Source: Nitrosomonas sp. (lineage in GTDB: Bacteria; Pseudomonadota; Gammaproteobacteria; Burkholderiales; Nitrosomonadaceae). Taken from it: 64,000 nucleotides of DNA. Within the stretch, counting starts at the first letter, position 1. Each line of letters opens with the position of its first letter. The translations under genes and the position numbers were made by a program. Under the pieces are notes generated by a model. It was not told the origin of the DNA. It worked only from the letters and a program-made list of their open reading frames with translations, and searched no databases. The DNA is taken from contig JAHBZZ010000013.1 in assembly GCA_019635215.1 (NCBI GenBank), forward strand, positions 21,511 through 85,510, in the 5' to 3' direction. Shown in pieces: positions 36,093 through 45,933 of this stretch.

Positions 36093-36524
36093 ATGGAGGG
36101 TATCAGTCAAAGACTGCGTATCTGGCGTAAAACCATTCTCAAGATGACTCAAAATGAGTTTTCAAAGCTGGCAAGAATGAATATAGGCATGATCAGAAAA
36201 TATGAACAAGACGATGATGAACGTGGCTTACCTGGAGCAAAGTCCTTAATTGCGCTATCCAGAACAGGCATCAACATTCACTGGTTATTAACCGGTCAGG
36301 GTGAAATGAGGGCATCCTCTGTAATCGGTGAAGTCAGGGAAGATAACAATATCTATGCAGAGGGAATCAGCAGATTGCAAGCAATTGAGCAGATATTAAG
36401 TGGCATCGAAGATGAAAAGCGTAAAATCGTCATTGATGAACTCTACTCCCGCGCACTGGAAGCCAAACGGCTTTCGGAGCTTGAAAACGCGATTCGCAGG
36501 ATCGTAAAGAATTTCGATAAATAG
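36093..36524 (+). CDS. XRE-family repressor
   Basis: 143 residues. A helix-turn-helix occupies residues 8-65 (MTQNEFSKLARMNIGMIRKYE, split by a turn; then ALSRTGINIHWLLTGQGEM). The C-terminal helix pair (EDEKRKIVIDELYSRALEAKRL) is probably for dimerisation. There is no peptidase-type self-cleavage domain, unlike SetR/CI, so induction by RecA cleavage is unlikely. Position opposite the activator operon suggests that it represses transfer. Confidence 0.8.
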   Translation: MEGISQRLRIWRKTILKMTQNEFSKLARMNIGMIRKYEQDDDERGLPGAKSLIALSRTGINIHWLLTGQGEMRASSVIGEVREDNNIYAEGISRLQAIEQILSGIEDEKRKIVIDELYSRALEAKRLSELENAIRRIVKNFDK

Positions 36525-36712
36525 AATCAGATAATGATAACCAATGGTTCGATTTAGCAAAAAAGCGGCTGCATCAGTTATGCACAGAAAAAACCCAATG
36601 AAGCAGTTCTGTATTATCAAGAAATTGAAACAGCCACATGCGGCCATAGAGCGGATCGCACTATTTTAAGATGCCCGGCCTGTCATGCAGCTCTCTCTAC
36701 CTGATGACAAAC
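36525..36712 (+). pseudogene. Possible broken small zinc-ribbon reading frame
   Basis: Two adjacent frames join across the A6 tract near 36588: NDNQWFDLAKKRLHQLC in one, then NEAVLYYQEIETATCGH with RTILRCPACHAAL in the other, ending TGA. The CPAC pair hints at a metal-binding end. There is no start codon in the first frame. It may be a decayed gene or chance. Confidence 0.25.
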
Positions 36713-36769
36713 AATTGTTATATCTGCTATATTTCCTACAAACCGCGCTGTCTATCAAAAGGTGAAATT

Positions 36770-37105
36770 ATGATCACAACACCCTACGATAAAATCCTCA
36801 AAAAAAGAATCCGGATTGCTGTCACTGTACTGGCACTGACCGCAATTTATCTTTTTGCAGGTATGTACTGGCTGGTCATGACCGGTTTCGGCTGGATGCT
36901 GCATGTCTTCTTTCGTGATGCTTATTATGCGTTTTTTTGCAAGAAGCGCGGCTTGACTGTAGCAGAAGAAAAAGAGCTGAATAAGTTACGAGAGGAATTT
37001 ACCGAGTGGGAATATCACAACAACCCTGTAAATATTAAAACTCTTGCTTATCATGCATATGAAGATAAACATCTTCTCAGTGATGATGACATACGCCATT
37101 ATTGA
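36770..37105 (+). CDS. Small membrane protein of the conjugative element
   Basis: 111 residues from ATG 36770, behind AGGTGA; earlier in-frame codons have no protein character. Residues 14-50 are hydrophobic (AVTVLALTAIYLFAGMYWLV and on), one or two membrane helices; the C-terminal half is charged and probably cytoplasmic, with a KKRGLTVAEEKELNKLREEF helix. Family not recognised. Convergent with traG, 15 bases apart. Confidence 0.6.
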   Translation: MITTPYDKILKKRIRIAVTVLALTAIYLFAGMYWLVMTGFGWMLHVFFRDAYYAFFCKKRGLTVAEEKELNKLREEFTEWEYHNNPVNIKTLAYHAYEDKHLLSDDDIRHY

Positions 37106-37120
37106 CGAGATTAAAAAATT

Positions 37121-40108
37121 TTATTCCTTTTTTTCTTGCTTGCTGGAGGACTGACCCTCAGTCACCGGCAATACTTTCCTGTATGAATCCAGCATGGGAT
37201 TACGTGGTTCACCCTGATTCTGCCGGTCTGCACCTGCTTCAGTCACGCTGGCACCTGGCGTACCCAGATTCATATAAACCCCCGGCACCCGTGCGTTATA
37301 ACCGGGTATTTTATTTACCAGCACTCTGGATACGCTATCCGGCAATACCTGTCCTGCCGCATTGGTCACAGCCAACCCGGAGAGAGATTGCGATCCAGGG
37401 TCGGTGCGATGCGTGACGTCCTGCTCAAGCGGTGAACCCTGAGTAGTGACCGTGCTGCGCCCGGTATCGATGGCCTGATCCGTTTCAGTTTGTGTTGTCG
37501 CCCATTGCTGCGGCAGATCGCTGGATACCCTGCTACCCGCGCTGATATCTGCCGTAGCAGCCGATGCGCCTGCGCTGCCATGCCAGCGTGAGCCTTGCGA
37601 TTGAATAGCGCCAACGCCCGGCATGCCTGTCTTGCCATGCTCAAAGTATGTCTTCACGTCCTCCGGAGAATGCATATCTCCAACCCGTGACATGATTTGC
37701 GGTTCGATATATTCCCGGTAAAATTGATCCATATAGGGCGCAAGATTCTCTGGATTCTTGGCTGCCATTTGCGCAACCGTAGGTGGATCGAAATTCTTAC
37801 CCATAAATGCATTATATTGCGTACCCATCCAGTCGATAAAGGGTCGCATATAACTGGCTTCCCAGGTGCCGGTGCTTTGTTCCATATGTGTAGCCGCTTC
37901 CCTGAACGATATGGATTGCTGATAATTAGCCGATGCCTGCTGCTGGTGCTGCATCGATTTATCAAGGCTTGCGCGTATGCCTTCCATAGCGCGCCGGCTG
38001 GACTCATCGCTTGACGCAAAGTTGGCATCCATAGACGCTCGTCGTATGGCATTCAGATTTTCCGAGAATCCGGTTTCCTGTATATGGTTAATTGCTTTTT
38101 CAAGAAGTTGTCTAGCACCTGCATCTGATCGACCTGCTAATTGTGCGGTCGCGCCAACCGATAGTGGCGAAATCCACTCAGTTGCCTTTGGATTTCGCAT
38201 TGCAGCATCAGCTATTCCCATTACTGTAGCTGATTGCATCTGGGTGAGTCCATGCCGTTTCGCAAAACTGTCCGTAATATTCTGCGCCTGATTCACGGCC
38301 TGGGTAAAGGCGGTTTGATCGCCTGCGCTATAGCTTGTGCCTGCACTCTCGGATGACGCACGCATACGCACAAAGTCCGATGACTTTTGCAAAGCCGCCG
38401 CGGTCGTACTGGCAGCAGAAACCATATTGCCGACAGCCGACGATTGCGCCAATTCGGATTGTTTTGACAATGAAGCCGATCCACGGCTGCTAAAATCAAT
38501 GCTCATATTCATGCGATGCTGTAATCCCGATGCATCGTAAGACACCGTGCCATCAGGATACCGCGTCATTTTCAGTCCATCAGCATAGGTTTCATTCAAT
38601 ACCGGCGCACCTTGATGAATATTCGGCGCGGTATTGTGTTGCCCCATGGTCTGGTTATCGACGCTTAACTGGCCCATACTGATATTGCCTTGCGATGCTG
38701 AAGCGGCATAGCGGGCAGCTTCCGCACCTGTGGGCGAACGCAGAATATTGCCAAATGCCGATGCGCCCAGTGATAATCCTTCGACCATCATCCATGCGAT
38801 CACAGGAATGCCAACGGCTGCTATCATACCTGCGATTGCCTGATCGGAAATCATCAGGTTATTGAGAAAGGCATAAGTGTTTAAAGACATGCCGCCATTT
38901 GCCACGGCGTCTGCCTGTCTGACGCCATACATGGTCATGATGTAATTCATCACGGCATACAACGGCGGCCACAATTGTATCCAGATAAGGCTCTTGGCAT
39001 ACATTGCCAGCGCCCTTAATCCATAATGGCCCAGTATGACAATAATCAATAGCGCAAAGGGTGCCAGCGCATACTGAATCATTTCAATGATATTACGCAT
39101 CTTAGGCATGACACTCTGACCGACTGCCGCCATGACTTTATAACTTTCGGATGTTGAGCGTAACGCCTGCACTTGCGCCAATGCCGTAGTAGCCGATGCA
39201 GCATCCCCAACCTGAGCCGGTATCTTGTATTGCGCATCAAGAAACATGTTCATGACAAGACCCTGGCGCATGATGTTTAGCGCACTAGCAGAAATATTCG
39301 TATACAAACCGGCTGAAGTGACGATCTGGCTTTGCGCCATGGCCTGACGCATAGCGAGCGGCACACCCGGATTGATCACATTTGAAAGTCCGCCGATAAC
39401 AGTATCGGTCACAGTGCTTATCTGCGTAGTAAGCTGGTTATACGCATCAGGACACGTCATTGGGAGCATCATAATGCCGGTTGGTAACTCACGAATTTCC
39501 ACGAAACGGGCGATATTCGTTCTACCGCTGAGATAACCCCAGATATCCGGCTGACGGATAACCTCATGCGGCGGTACATAGCCCGTTGCAAATTCCGGCC
39601 ACACACATTCACGAAAAAAATCAGTCATATTCGCTGACAATACCGGACTGCCGGAGCGCGCCGCCATGATTTCCTGCAGTACCCGTGCACCAAACAGCGT
39701 ACCGGATTTACGAAATTGCACATCACCCGGCAATGCAAATACCGTTTCAAACGATGTCGTCATCCAGTCTCCGATTTTACTCACAGCTCCGGTCAGAGAT
39801 GCGATGCCCAATGGAACATTGGCAACAATCTGCGGATTCGGGTTGGCTGTAGTGCGGTCGATAATCACAACGGATGCCTTGGGGACAATTAACATACCAT
39901 GCAGGATGGCAAACATAATGATCCAGCGCCACATGTCATCCATACGGCCTCTACCGCCCAGCACCACAAGTGTTACGGAAAACAAGGCAATCATGGCAAG
40001 CAATTTCATCAAGCCGAAGAAATCATCGCTGTTGGTCAGCGCGGCCACCGCATTGAATAACGCAACCAGCTCGGTTGTCGTCCAGTAGGAATAAACTTCA
40101 AAGTTCAT
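37121..40108 (-). CDS. traG: TraG mating-pair stabilisation protein
   Basis: 995 residues. The N-terminal 480 residues (TraG_N) contain about five membrane helices (for example LMKLLAMIALFSVTLVVLGG, MIQYALAPFALLIIVILGHYG) and the conserved IASLTGAVSKIGDW segment. The long C-terminal half is periplasmic, polar, Gln/Ser-rich with helical repeats. In F-type systems the N-terminus is needed for pilus assembly and the C-terminus for mate stabilisation and entry exclusion. Last gene of the 13-kb minus-strand transfer block. Confidence 0.92.
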   Translation of the reverse strand: MNFEVYSYWTTTELVALFNAVAALTNSDDFFGLMKLLAMIALFSVTLVVLGGRGRMDDMWRWIIMFAILHGMLIVPKASVVIIDRTTANPNPQIVANVPLGIASLTGAVSKIGDWMTTSFETVFALPGDVQFRKSGTLFGARVLQEIMAARSGSPVLSANMTDFFRECVWPEFATGYVPPHEVIRQPDIWGYLSGRTNIARFVEIRELPTGIMMLPMTCPDAYNQLTTQISTVTDTVIGGLSNVINPGVPLAMRQAMAQSQIVTSAGLYTNISASALNIMRQGLVMNMFLDAQYKIPAQVGDAASATTALAQVQALRSTSESYKVMAAVGQSVMPKMRNIIEMIQYALAPFALLIIVILGHYGLRALAMYAKSLIWIQLWPPLYAVMNYIMTMYGVRQADAVANGGMSLNTYAFLNNLMISDQAIAGMIAAVGIPVIAWMMVEGLSLGASAFGNILRSPTGAEAARYAASASQGNISMGQLSVDNQTMGQHNTAPNIHQGAPVLNETYADGLKMTRYPDGTVSYDASGLQHRMNMSIDFSSRGSASLSKQSELAQSSAVGNMVSAASTTAAALQKSSDFVRMRASSESAGTSYSAGDQTAFTQAVNQAQNITDSFAKRHGLTQMQSATVMGIADAAMRNPKATEWISPLSVGATAQLAGRSDAGARQLLEKAINHIQETGFSENLNAIRRASMDANFASSDESSRRAMEGIRASLDKSMQHQQQASANYQQSISFREAATHMEQSTGTWEASYMRPFIDWMGTQYNAFMGKNFDPPTVAQMAAKNPENLAPYMDQFYREYIEPQIMSRVGDMHSPEDVKTYFEHGKTGMPGVGAIQSQGSRWHGSAGASAATADISAGSRVSSDLPQQWATTQTETDQAIDTGRSTVTTQGSPLEQDVTHRTDPGSQSLSGLAVTNAAGQVLPDSVSRVLVNKIPGYNARVPGVYMNLGTPGASVTEAGADRQNQGEPRNPMLDSYRKVLPVTEGQSSSKQEKKE

Positions 40109-40123
40109 GATGTTTCCCGTATT

Positions 40124-41548
40124 CTAAAAACTCTTGTTGCTGCCCCCAAAGAGGTACATTGATTCGCGTATGTCGCTGGATACCGAAGACACCAGCGTTT
40201 GATTGATCAATTGCATGTTTCTGGCCTGCTCTGCAATGCCGATACCTTTCTGGTACGCAAGACTGACACCGGTTGAAAGTTCTTCCATCACATACTGCCA
40301 GTCGGTCTTCAATTCATCGATGTTCTTGAGTGATACCGGGTCCTGGAAGCTTTTGGCGTTGAGCAGCGATTTATTCATTTCACGCATGGCTGTGGCCACA
40401 AAATTGGCGGCAACTTCCGTTGCAATAATCTCTGCATATTCATCCAGTGCCGCAACGGAAAACGGTACTGTGGACATCATCGACAACAACTTCCATAAAG
40501 GTGTCGTGGATTTGGTCAGAAAAAACTTTTCCATGTCGGAGAAATTCTGGGAGCTGCGGGTATTGATATTTCCCATCCCCTTTCTGATGATCTCGCGTAC
40601 TTTGTACGCAAAGGTTTCTATGGTTTTGGAATCTTCCGCAAGACTGGTGCAGCCAGTGTCCAGGCACCGCCATACCTTGATAGTTTTGTGCTTTTCACCG
40701 ACATTACCGATAATGTCCTTGAAATCAAGCAAGCGCCCTTTGTATTCAATTACCGGTTCTTCATTGCCGCTGTGTCCGGTTCCCTTGACAATAATGGTAC
40801 CGGCCAGACTTATCATCAATTCCTTGATATGGTCAGGCGCATTGAGGCTACGCATCGCTTCCCAGGCAACATTACCGGGCTTGAGATATGCTTTTAACCG
40901 TGGGTCGGTTGCTGCAGATTGATTGAGCGTATCCTTGCGAACCGTCGGATTCTGCATCCAGGACGCCAGCCCATCCATCGAGTCGTTAAACCGGTTTAGC
41001 AAAGATGCGCCGTTGCTCTGCGCATTCATTTGTTCCTTGGCCTTCTGTGCCATTTGTGGTAAGGGTGACATGCTCACCAAAGCTTCAGCCGCCTTACAGG
41101 AATTGACGTTGAACAGACTGTTGGCACTTTGGGATACGTTCTGTAATGTTTTGAGCAAGTCGGCCAGATCAGGGGAGATCGACTGCACCGCAAGCATGAA
41201 CGCGTAGCCCAGCGCATTATTGGCAATGTTCTTTAACAATGAAGTCAGTTGATCGGTATTGATGTAAGAAAAGGAACCCGCATGGAAATCAATACCACCG
41301 CAGCCTGCCCTGAACGATGGTGGCGTAATGCTGCCCAACTGATAACTTACGACCGGCGTGCGCATGTAGATGGAACCGCCGGTATACGCATTGCCGGTCT
41401 GCCCCCTGATGGCCTGTGGCGTGGTGACATTACCAAAACCACCCATGTTATTAAACCAGTCATTCATGTCCGAACTTAAACCCGATGAGACCTCAGCGCT
41501 GAACACCATGAGACTAATCATGGCAATCCATTGATTTTTGTTTTTCAC
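40124..41548 (-). CDS. traH: TraH pilus assembly protein
   Basis: 474 residues from GTG 41548, six bases after AAGGAG; an in-frame TTG 18 bases earlier lies within the ribosome site. Signal peptide at residues 4-23. TraH motifs: the GQTGNAYTGGSIYMRTP region, FRAGCGGIDFHAGSFSYI and a C-terminal coiled coil. Periplasmic, F-pilus extension and outer-membrane complex, needing disulfides. It lies between traF and traG as in F. Confidence 0.93.
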   Translation of the reverse strand: MKNKNQWIAMISLMVFSAEVSSGLSSDMNDWFNNMGGFGNVTTPQAIRGQTGNAYTGGSIYMRTPVVSYQLGSITPPSFRAGCGGIDFHAGSFSYINTDQLTSLLKNIANNALGYAFMLAVQSISPDLADLLKTLQNVSQSANSLFNVNSCKAAEALVSMSPLPQMAQKAKEQMNAQSNGASLLNRFNDSMDGLASWMQNPTVRKDTLNQSAATDPRLKAYLKPGNVAWEAMRSLNAPDHIKELMISLAGTIIVKGTGHSGNEEPVIEYKGRLLDFKDIIGNVGEKHKTIKVWRCLDTGCTSLAEDSKTIETFAYKVREIIRKGMGNINTRSSQNFSDMEKFFLTKSTTPLWKLLSMMSTVPFSVAALDEYAEIIATEVAANFVATAMREMNKSLLNAKSFQDPVSLKNIDELKTDWQYVMEELSTGVSLAYQKGIGIAEQARNMQLINQTLVSSVSSDIRESMYLFGGSNKSF

Positions 41549-41562
41549 CACAGTCTCCTTAA

Positions 41563-42375
41563 TCAATACAGTTCGCCCGGTTGAGTAGCTGTCAGGATAT
41601 ACATACGCTCAATCATTTCCTGTGAAGAAATCACGCCCGAACCCAGCCCAACCATGTTTCTGGTCTTGACATTACCCAATACCATCATCGGTACTTCCTG
41701 GACATTGAGTTGCTTTGCCATGCCGTTGTCCCGCGATGGATTTGGATATTCCGGCAGCCCTGAACCATCGAGGCTGATTGGAAATATGGTAATACCATGC
41801 ATGTCGCTGATCACTTTGAGCGTTGATGACATCACATGACAATAGGGACAGTCCGATCTGAAAAAGAAAAATATTCCCCATTCCCTGCTGATTTCATTCA
41901 ATTTCTGCGTGACTGCCGTTTGATGCACCTGGCGTTGCACTTCAATGCCCGCATTGTTGACCGGCCGGTGCAGCTCGTAATTAAGCGCTGGTGTTTGCCA
42001 TACCACCCTGCGCCAAACATCGGAGAAGACCGAAGCCTGATTCATCGATGCATTCTGTAATTCGATATAGGCGGCCACATTCTCAGGTGTCGGATCGATG
42101 ATGGCCAGCGCACGCTTACCTTTCAATTCCTGTTGCAACGCTTCAAGTTGCTCAATGGCCTCCATTTCACGCATTCTGGCGTGCTCTGCTACCGCATGGG
42201 GTGTCTCTTCGTCGTCCAGCTCATCAACTTCGCAGTACCAAATAAACTTGGTGCGGTCGCACTGCCATGCAGATGGATAATCACTGACCAATGAGCCGGA
42301 CTGTGCAGATAACCTGGTTGGAATCAACAATCCAATCGATAAAACAAATATTGAAACGGGCAGCAATTGTTTCAT
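41563..42375 (-). CDS. traF: TraF thioredoxin-like pilus assembly protein
   Basis: 270 residues with a signal peptide (residues 1-24). The C-terminal thioredoxin fold carries FFFFRSDCPYCHVMSS, with the CPYC active pair near residue 177, and a cis-Pro segment QEVPMMVLG. F-plasmid TraF lost its CxxC, while this one keeps it, so it may serve as the disulfide catalyst for TraH, TraU and TraN. No separate TrbB is seen. Confidence 0.92.
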   Translation of the reverse strand: MKQLLPVSIFVLSIGLLIPTRLSAQSGSLVSDYPSAWQCDRTKFIWYCEVDELDDEETPHAVAEHARMREMEAIEQLEALQQELKGKRALAIIDPTPENVAAYIELQNASMNQASVFSDVWRRVVWQTPALNYELHRPVNNAGIEVQRQVHQTAVTQKLNEISREWGIFFFFRSDCPYCHVMSSTLKVISDMHGITIFPISLDGSGLPEYPNPSRDNGMAKQLNVQEVPMMVLGNVKTRNMVGLGSGVISSQEMIERMYILTATQPGELY

Positions 42376-42378
42376 ACG

Positions 42379-42723
42379 CTAGCGCCCGTTAATGTGATCC
42401 CTGACCCAGGCCGTCATGTCCGGTATGGAATTATTCATATGCGCTTTGCCAGGGCGTTTGACGATAGCTGCTGAATTGATCACATCGCATTGGCATGTAT
42501 CTGCCAGTTGTTGTAACGCCATATCGATTCGAACGGCCTGTCTTTGCACATCCTGCGTGACACTTTCATCCTGACGCGAAGCAAATTCAGCGGCGGTTTC
42601 CTGAAACAGGCTGACTAGATCAACCTGGACCAGTTTCGGCACGGGGTGCGTATAAACCCAAGCAACACCAACAATGACAGCAGACACAACCGATAACAGC
42701 CAGGTGATAATATGCGCTCTCAC
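42379..42723 (-). CDS. trbI: TrbI-type F conjugation protein
   Basis: 114 residues: one N-terminal membrane helix (ITWLLSVVSAVIVGVAWVYT), then VPKLVQVDLVSLFQETAAEFA, a helical periplasmic part and a Cys pair (CQC). This follows the TrbI family of inner membrane proteins that influence pilus retraction. It overlaps the TraC stop by ATGA on its upstream side and is 3 bases ahead of traF, the same neighbourhood as in other F-type systems. Confidence 0.65.
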   Translation of the reverse strand: MRAHIITWLLSVVSAVIVGVAWVYTHPVPKLVQVDLVSLFQETAAEFASRQDESVTQDVQRQAVRIDMALQQLADTCQCDVINSAAIVKRPGKAHMNNSIPDMTAWVRDHINGR

Positions 42724-45275
42724 TGCGCTTTCCTCTGCAACAACTGTTCAATGGCTTCAACCAGCGGCACACCAGTATCAGTCAGTTGCTTGATCGCTTC
42801 AAAATCTTCCGGCGTGGTGGAGTAGAGCAGCATGGAAAACGGATCGAGCACCAGCCGCCCTACCCCGGAACCGGCTGGACTGTGAATAAAGATTTCCGAG
42901 TAGCGGTTCAGTTCAGTGGTGACACTGGTCATCTGACGTTTCAGATAACCGTCAATTGACAGCTTGCCTTCTTTGCCCAGGCGCTCAATGGATTCCGGCT
43001 TCTGGCGCAACAGAAACAACCAGTCGGCATTCTCGATCATCGCCCGTGTGGTTTCGTTCTTGTAGTAATCCTCAACACTTTGCGTGATGGAGCCGAACGC
43101 ACCACGGTATTTGCGCGCCTTGCGGTATCCGGCTTCGATAAAATGCGCACTCGCGCCCTCGCGTATCAGATCCCAGGCTTCGTCGAACACCGCGATTTTG
43201 ACGCGGTCACGGTGCCGGTACATTTCCTGCGATATGAAATACAGCATTAACTGCATGACAACCGCCTGCAGGCTTTTTTTGCCGTTGAGCTCTTCGAGTT
43301 CCAGCACCACCAGGTCTTTTTGAAAGTGGATATTGGCATCGCCCTCAAAATAGGATGCATACACGCCATGTCTGGTATAAGGTTCCAGCGCAACGGCAAG
43401 ACGTTGCAGATCGCGCTCATGCCCCCCGTCTTCAGACAGTTTGCCGGTACGCAGCAATTCAAAAATATCGGTGATGGTCGCTTTTTTGCCTTTGTTGTCC
43501 CATACGCGCTTGATGGCCGTTGATAGAGCCGAATAGCAAAAGTTGTCGAGCTCCGCCTGCGGACTCGCCATTCTTGCGATCATCGGCAACAGCATTTCCA
43601 TGTCGTTGTTAATATCCTGCACCATGGAAAACGGATTCAAGCATAATTTATTTTGCCGCTCGTCAGAAAACGTGATGAATTCACCGTCGAGCAATTCACA
43701 TAAATGCATGTAGGAGCGCCCAATATCGATAATCCATATCTTTGCGCCGCGCCCGAGATACCGGAATACCAGTTCATTCACAAACACGCTTTTACCGGCG
43801 CCGGATAAGGCTGATACTGCAAAATTGTAATTGCCGCTGCGGTTATCAAACAGATCAAAACCCATGATCTGGCCGCGCCGGCCGAATAGTGTCAGTACCG
43901 GCGTGCGCGTCCCCTTCCATTCCGCGAGAAAAGGGGAAGTCATCACGGCATTATCCGAAGTTTTGGTATTTAACCGCCCGAACATGCGCAAATCCGCCTG
44001 GAATGCAGGCGTGAGTGTGCACGGCATGGCCGCTGTCATGGCATGATGCTGCAAATAAATATCCCTGGTCAGATCAAATCCACGCGCTTGCCAGACGGCT
44101 TGCACCGCATGCGCGCAACGAGCAGCATTCTTGAACTCAGATACCAGCACGATCTGGTGATACATTTGCACGATGCTGCTGCCGTTACTGAGCGACATCA
44201 GCACCCGGTCCCAGTCATGCTTGCGATCCTGCAGGTCGGGCTGAAATCTCGCCATGTACGATCCGGCCGCTTGGGTGGCGCGTGCGGCCTTCATCATACA
44301 ACGGGTTTTTGCAGTTTCATAATCCTGCACCACCGCACCCATGGTAATCAAATACGGGCATGGCATCGCCAGTGCCGTCCTGAAATAATCGCCAATCAGC
44401 GATTCCATGTTGGAAAGCCTGAAACTCCTGGGGTACCGGCGTACCGAGAAGCATTGCAAGGCGGTATCAAGCGCGCCATTTTTACGGAACTTGATGCAAT
44501 TGTCAGCTACAGCAGATGCGATTTCCATCGTACTTACCTGATCGCGCAGTATCCGAGTATCATCATATTCAATCGGAAAGATAGGCGTTCTGATCATCGC
44601 CCGTTCATGATCAAAGAAATCCGCAACAAAGTTGAGCAATTGATCCGGCTTCCAGTTATCTCCGGAAAGATAGGCTGAGCGCAGTGTCGCATGAACGCTC
44701 TCGCGGATACGCACGGCTTCCTCAACATCCGCAGCACTTTCCGGATCAAGCGGCAGGGTAAACGACAACACGCAACGGTAATCCCGTAGCAAAAAGGTTT
44801 GATCGTTAAATAACGATTGGCCGGTACCATTCAGATAGTAGCCAATTCTGCGCCGCGCCAGCTCCCGGAAGATATTCTTGTGGCGCAATCCCCTGGCTTC
44901 TTGTGATTCTGGCAGCATATTGGCCTGATCGCGCAATCTTGGCAGGATATGCGGACTGGCATACAGACTGATTTGTATGCCGGTGCCGACCGGGCAGGAC
45001 AAGAACAGGCTCGACAGAACGCGCTCCATTTCAGGGTTTGCGCCTGTCTGCGGCGCGGTTTCAATACAAAAACCAAGACTCTTACCCAGCTTTTGACCAA
45101 AATCACCCTGATCGAGCACAAACAGTTCTTCGTCAGGCAGCCATGCCAGATACGGCAACATCCCCGTCAAACGCGGTATGCTGGCAAATTCCCGAAGCAG
45201 GTTGACCGGCACGGCATCTGCCGGATCGAAGCGTTCACCGTTGAAAACGGTTTTAAGATTTTGCAGGATGCTCAA
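42720..45275 (-). CDS. traC: TraC (VirB4-family) transfer ATPase
   Basis: 851 residues. A TraC_F N-terminal domain (residues 20-440) precedes the ATPase domain: Walker A SALSGAGKSVFVNEL near residue 491 and Walker B VKIAVFDEAWDLI near 690, followed by RKYRGAFGSITQSVEDYY. It powers pilin handling and pilus assembly at the inner membrane. The start overlaps traV and the stop overlaps the trbI-type gene by four bases each. Confidence 0.95.
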   Translation of the reverse strand: MSILQNLKTVFNGERFDPADAVPVNLLREFASIPRLTGMLPYLAWLPDEELFVLDQGDFGQKLGKSLGFCIETAPQTGANPEMERVLSSLFLSCPVGTGIQISLYASPHILPRLRDQANMLPESQEARGLRHKNIFRELARRRIGYYLNGTGQSLFNDQTFLLRDYRCVLSFTLPLDPESAADVEEAVRIRESVHATLRSAYLSGDNWKPDQLLNFVADFFDHERAMIRTPIFPIEYDDTRILRDQVSTMEIASAVADNCIKFRKNGALDTALQCFSVRRYPRSFRLSNMESLIGDYFRTALAMPCPYLITMGAVVQDYETAKTRCMMKAARATQAAGSYMARFQPDLQDRKHDWDRVLMSLSNGSSIVQMYHQIVLVSEFKNAARCAHAVQAVWQARGFDLTRDIYLQHHAMTAAMPCTLTPAFQADLRMFGRLNTKTSDNAVMTSPFLAEWKGTRTPVLTLFGRRGQIMGFDLFDNRSGNYNFAVSALSGAGKSVFVNELVFRYLGRGAKIWIIDIGRSYMHLCELLDGEFITFSDERQNKLCLNPFSMVQDINNDMEMLLPMIARMASPQAELDNFCYSALSTAIKRVWDNKGKKATITDIFELLRTGKLSEDGGHERDLQRLAVALEPYTRHGVYASYFEGDANIHFQKDLVVLELEELNGKKSLQAVVMQLMLYFISQEMYRHRDRVKIAVFDEAWDLIREGASAHFIEAGYRKARKYRGAFGSITQSVEDYYKNETTRAMIENADWLFLLRQKPESIERLGKEGKLSIDGYLKRQMTSVTTELNRYSEIFIHSPAGSGVGRLVLDPFSMLLYSTTPEDFEAIKQLTDTGVPLVEAIEQLLQRKAQ

Positions 45276-45904
45276 TAGTCACCTCCCAGGTAGCTGCCAG
45301 ATTCACCCATACCGTAGGGCGGGAACTCGCCTATCACTTCATATCCATAGGATTGCCCATTCATACCGGGTGGCGTCATGCCTGTTGAATTAGCGGATAA
45401 CGGATGATTCCGATTAACCGGCCTTGTTACCGAAGCTGAAGATTCCTCCTGCTGCTGGCTTTCCGATAATTCACTTTTTTGCACCGGTCGATACATGTTG
45501 ATAATCTGGCTCTTGCTATGCGCGATATTCCACTGACCAAGGTCAACTACGACATAGACATACGACTGATCGTGCAGGTCGCCTTCGCTGTCTTCCCAGG
45601 GTGCAATCCACACGCGCATGATTTTGGTCTGGCTGCGCACCGGCGTGCCGGATTTGGGTGTCACACCAACTATAGTTCCCGGCTGTTCACTGTCATTTTT
45701 ACGTCCTTCCTGACTGATTGTGCCGCTTGTACCGGCCAGACCCGGCAGATTGTTGTCCACCGCATTGGCGTAAACACCCGACAAAGAAGAACAGGAAACA
45801 CCATCCGGTGCCCTGCAGGCAAACTTGTTAGTACTGTCCAGACCGGTCAGGGTCGTGCAGCCACTCAAGGCAATAATGATCAAAACAGCAATAAATCTAT
45901 CCAT
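45272..45904 (-). CDS. traV: TraV outer-membrane lipoprotein
   Basis: 210 residues. Lipobox LSGC, with Cys16 as acylation site. The KFACRAPDGVSC segment with two Cys is the TraV signature. The rest is Pro/Ser/Gln-rich except RVWIAPWEDSEGDLHDQSYVY. With TraK and TraB it forms the outer-membrane core (VirB7-like anchor) of the channel. Confidence 0.93.
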   Translation of the reverse strand: MDRFIAVLIIIALSGCTTLTGLDSTNKFACRAPDGVSCSSLSGVYANAVDNNLPGLAGTSGTISQEGRKNDSEQPGTIVGVTPKSGTPVRSQTKIMRVWIAPWEDSEGDLHDQSYVYVVVDLGQWNIAHSKSQIINMYRPVQKSELSESQQQEESSASVTRPVNRNHPLSANSTGMTPPGMNGQSYGYEVIGEFPPYGMGESGSYLGGDY

Positions 45905-45933
45905 GACAAAATCCTTTATTTTTTTGCTGGGAA

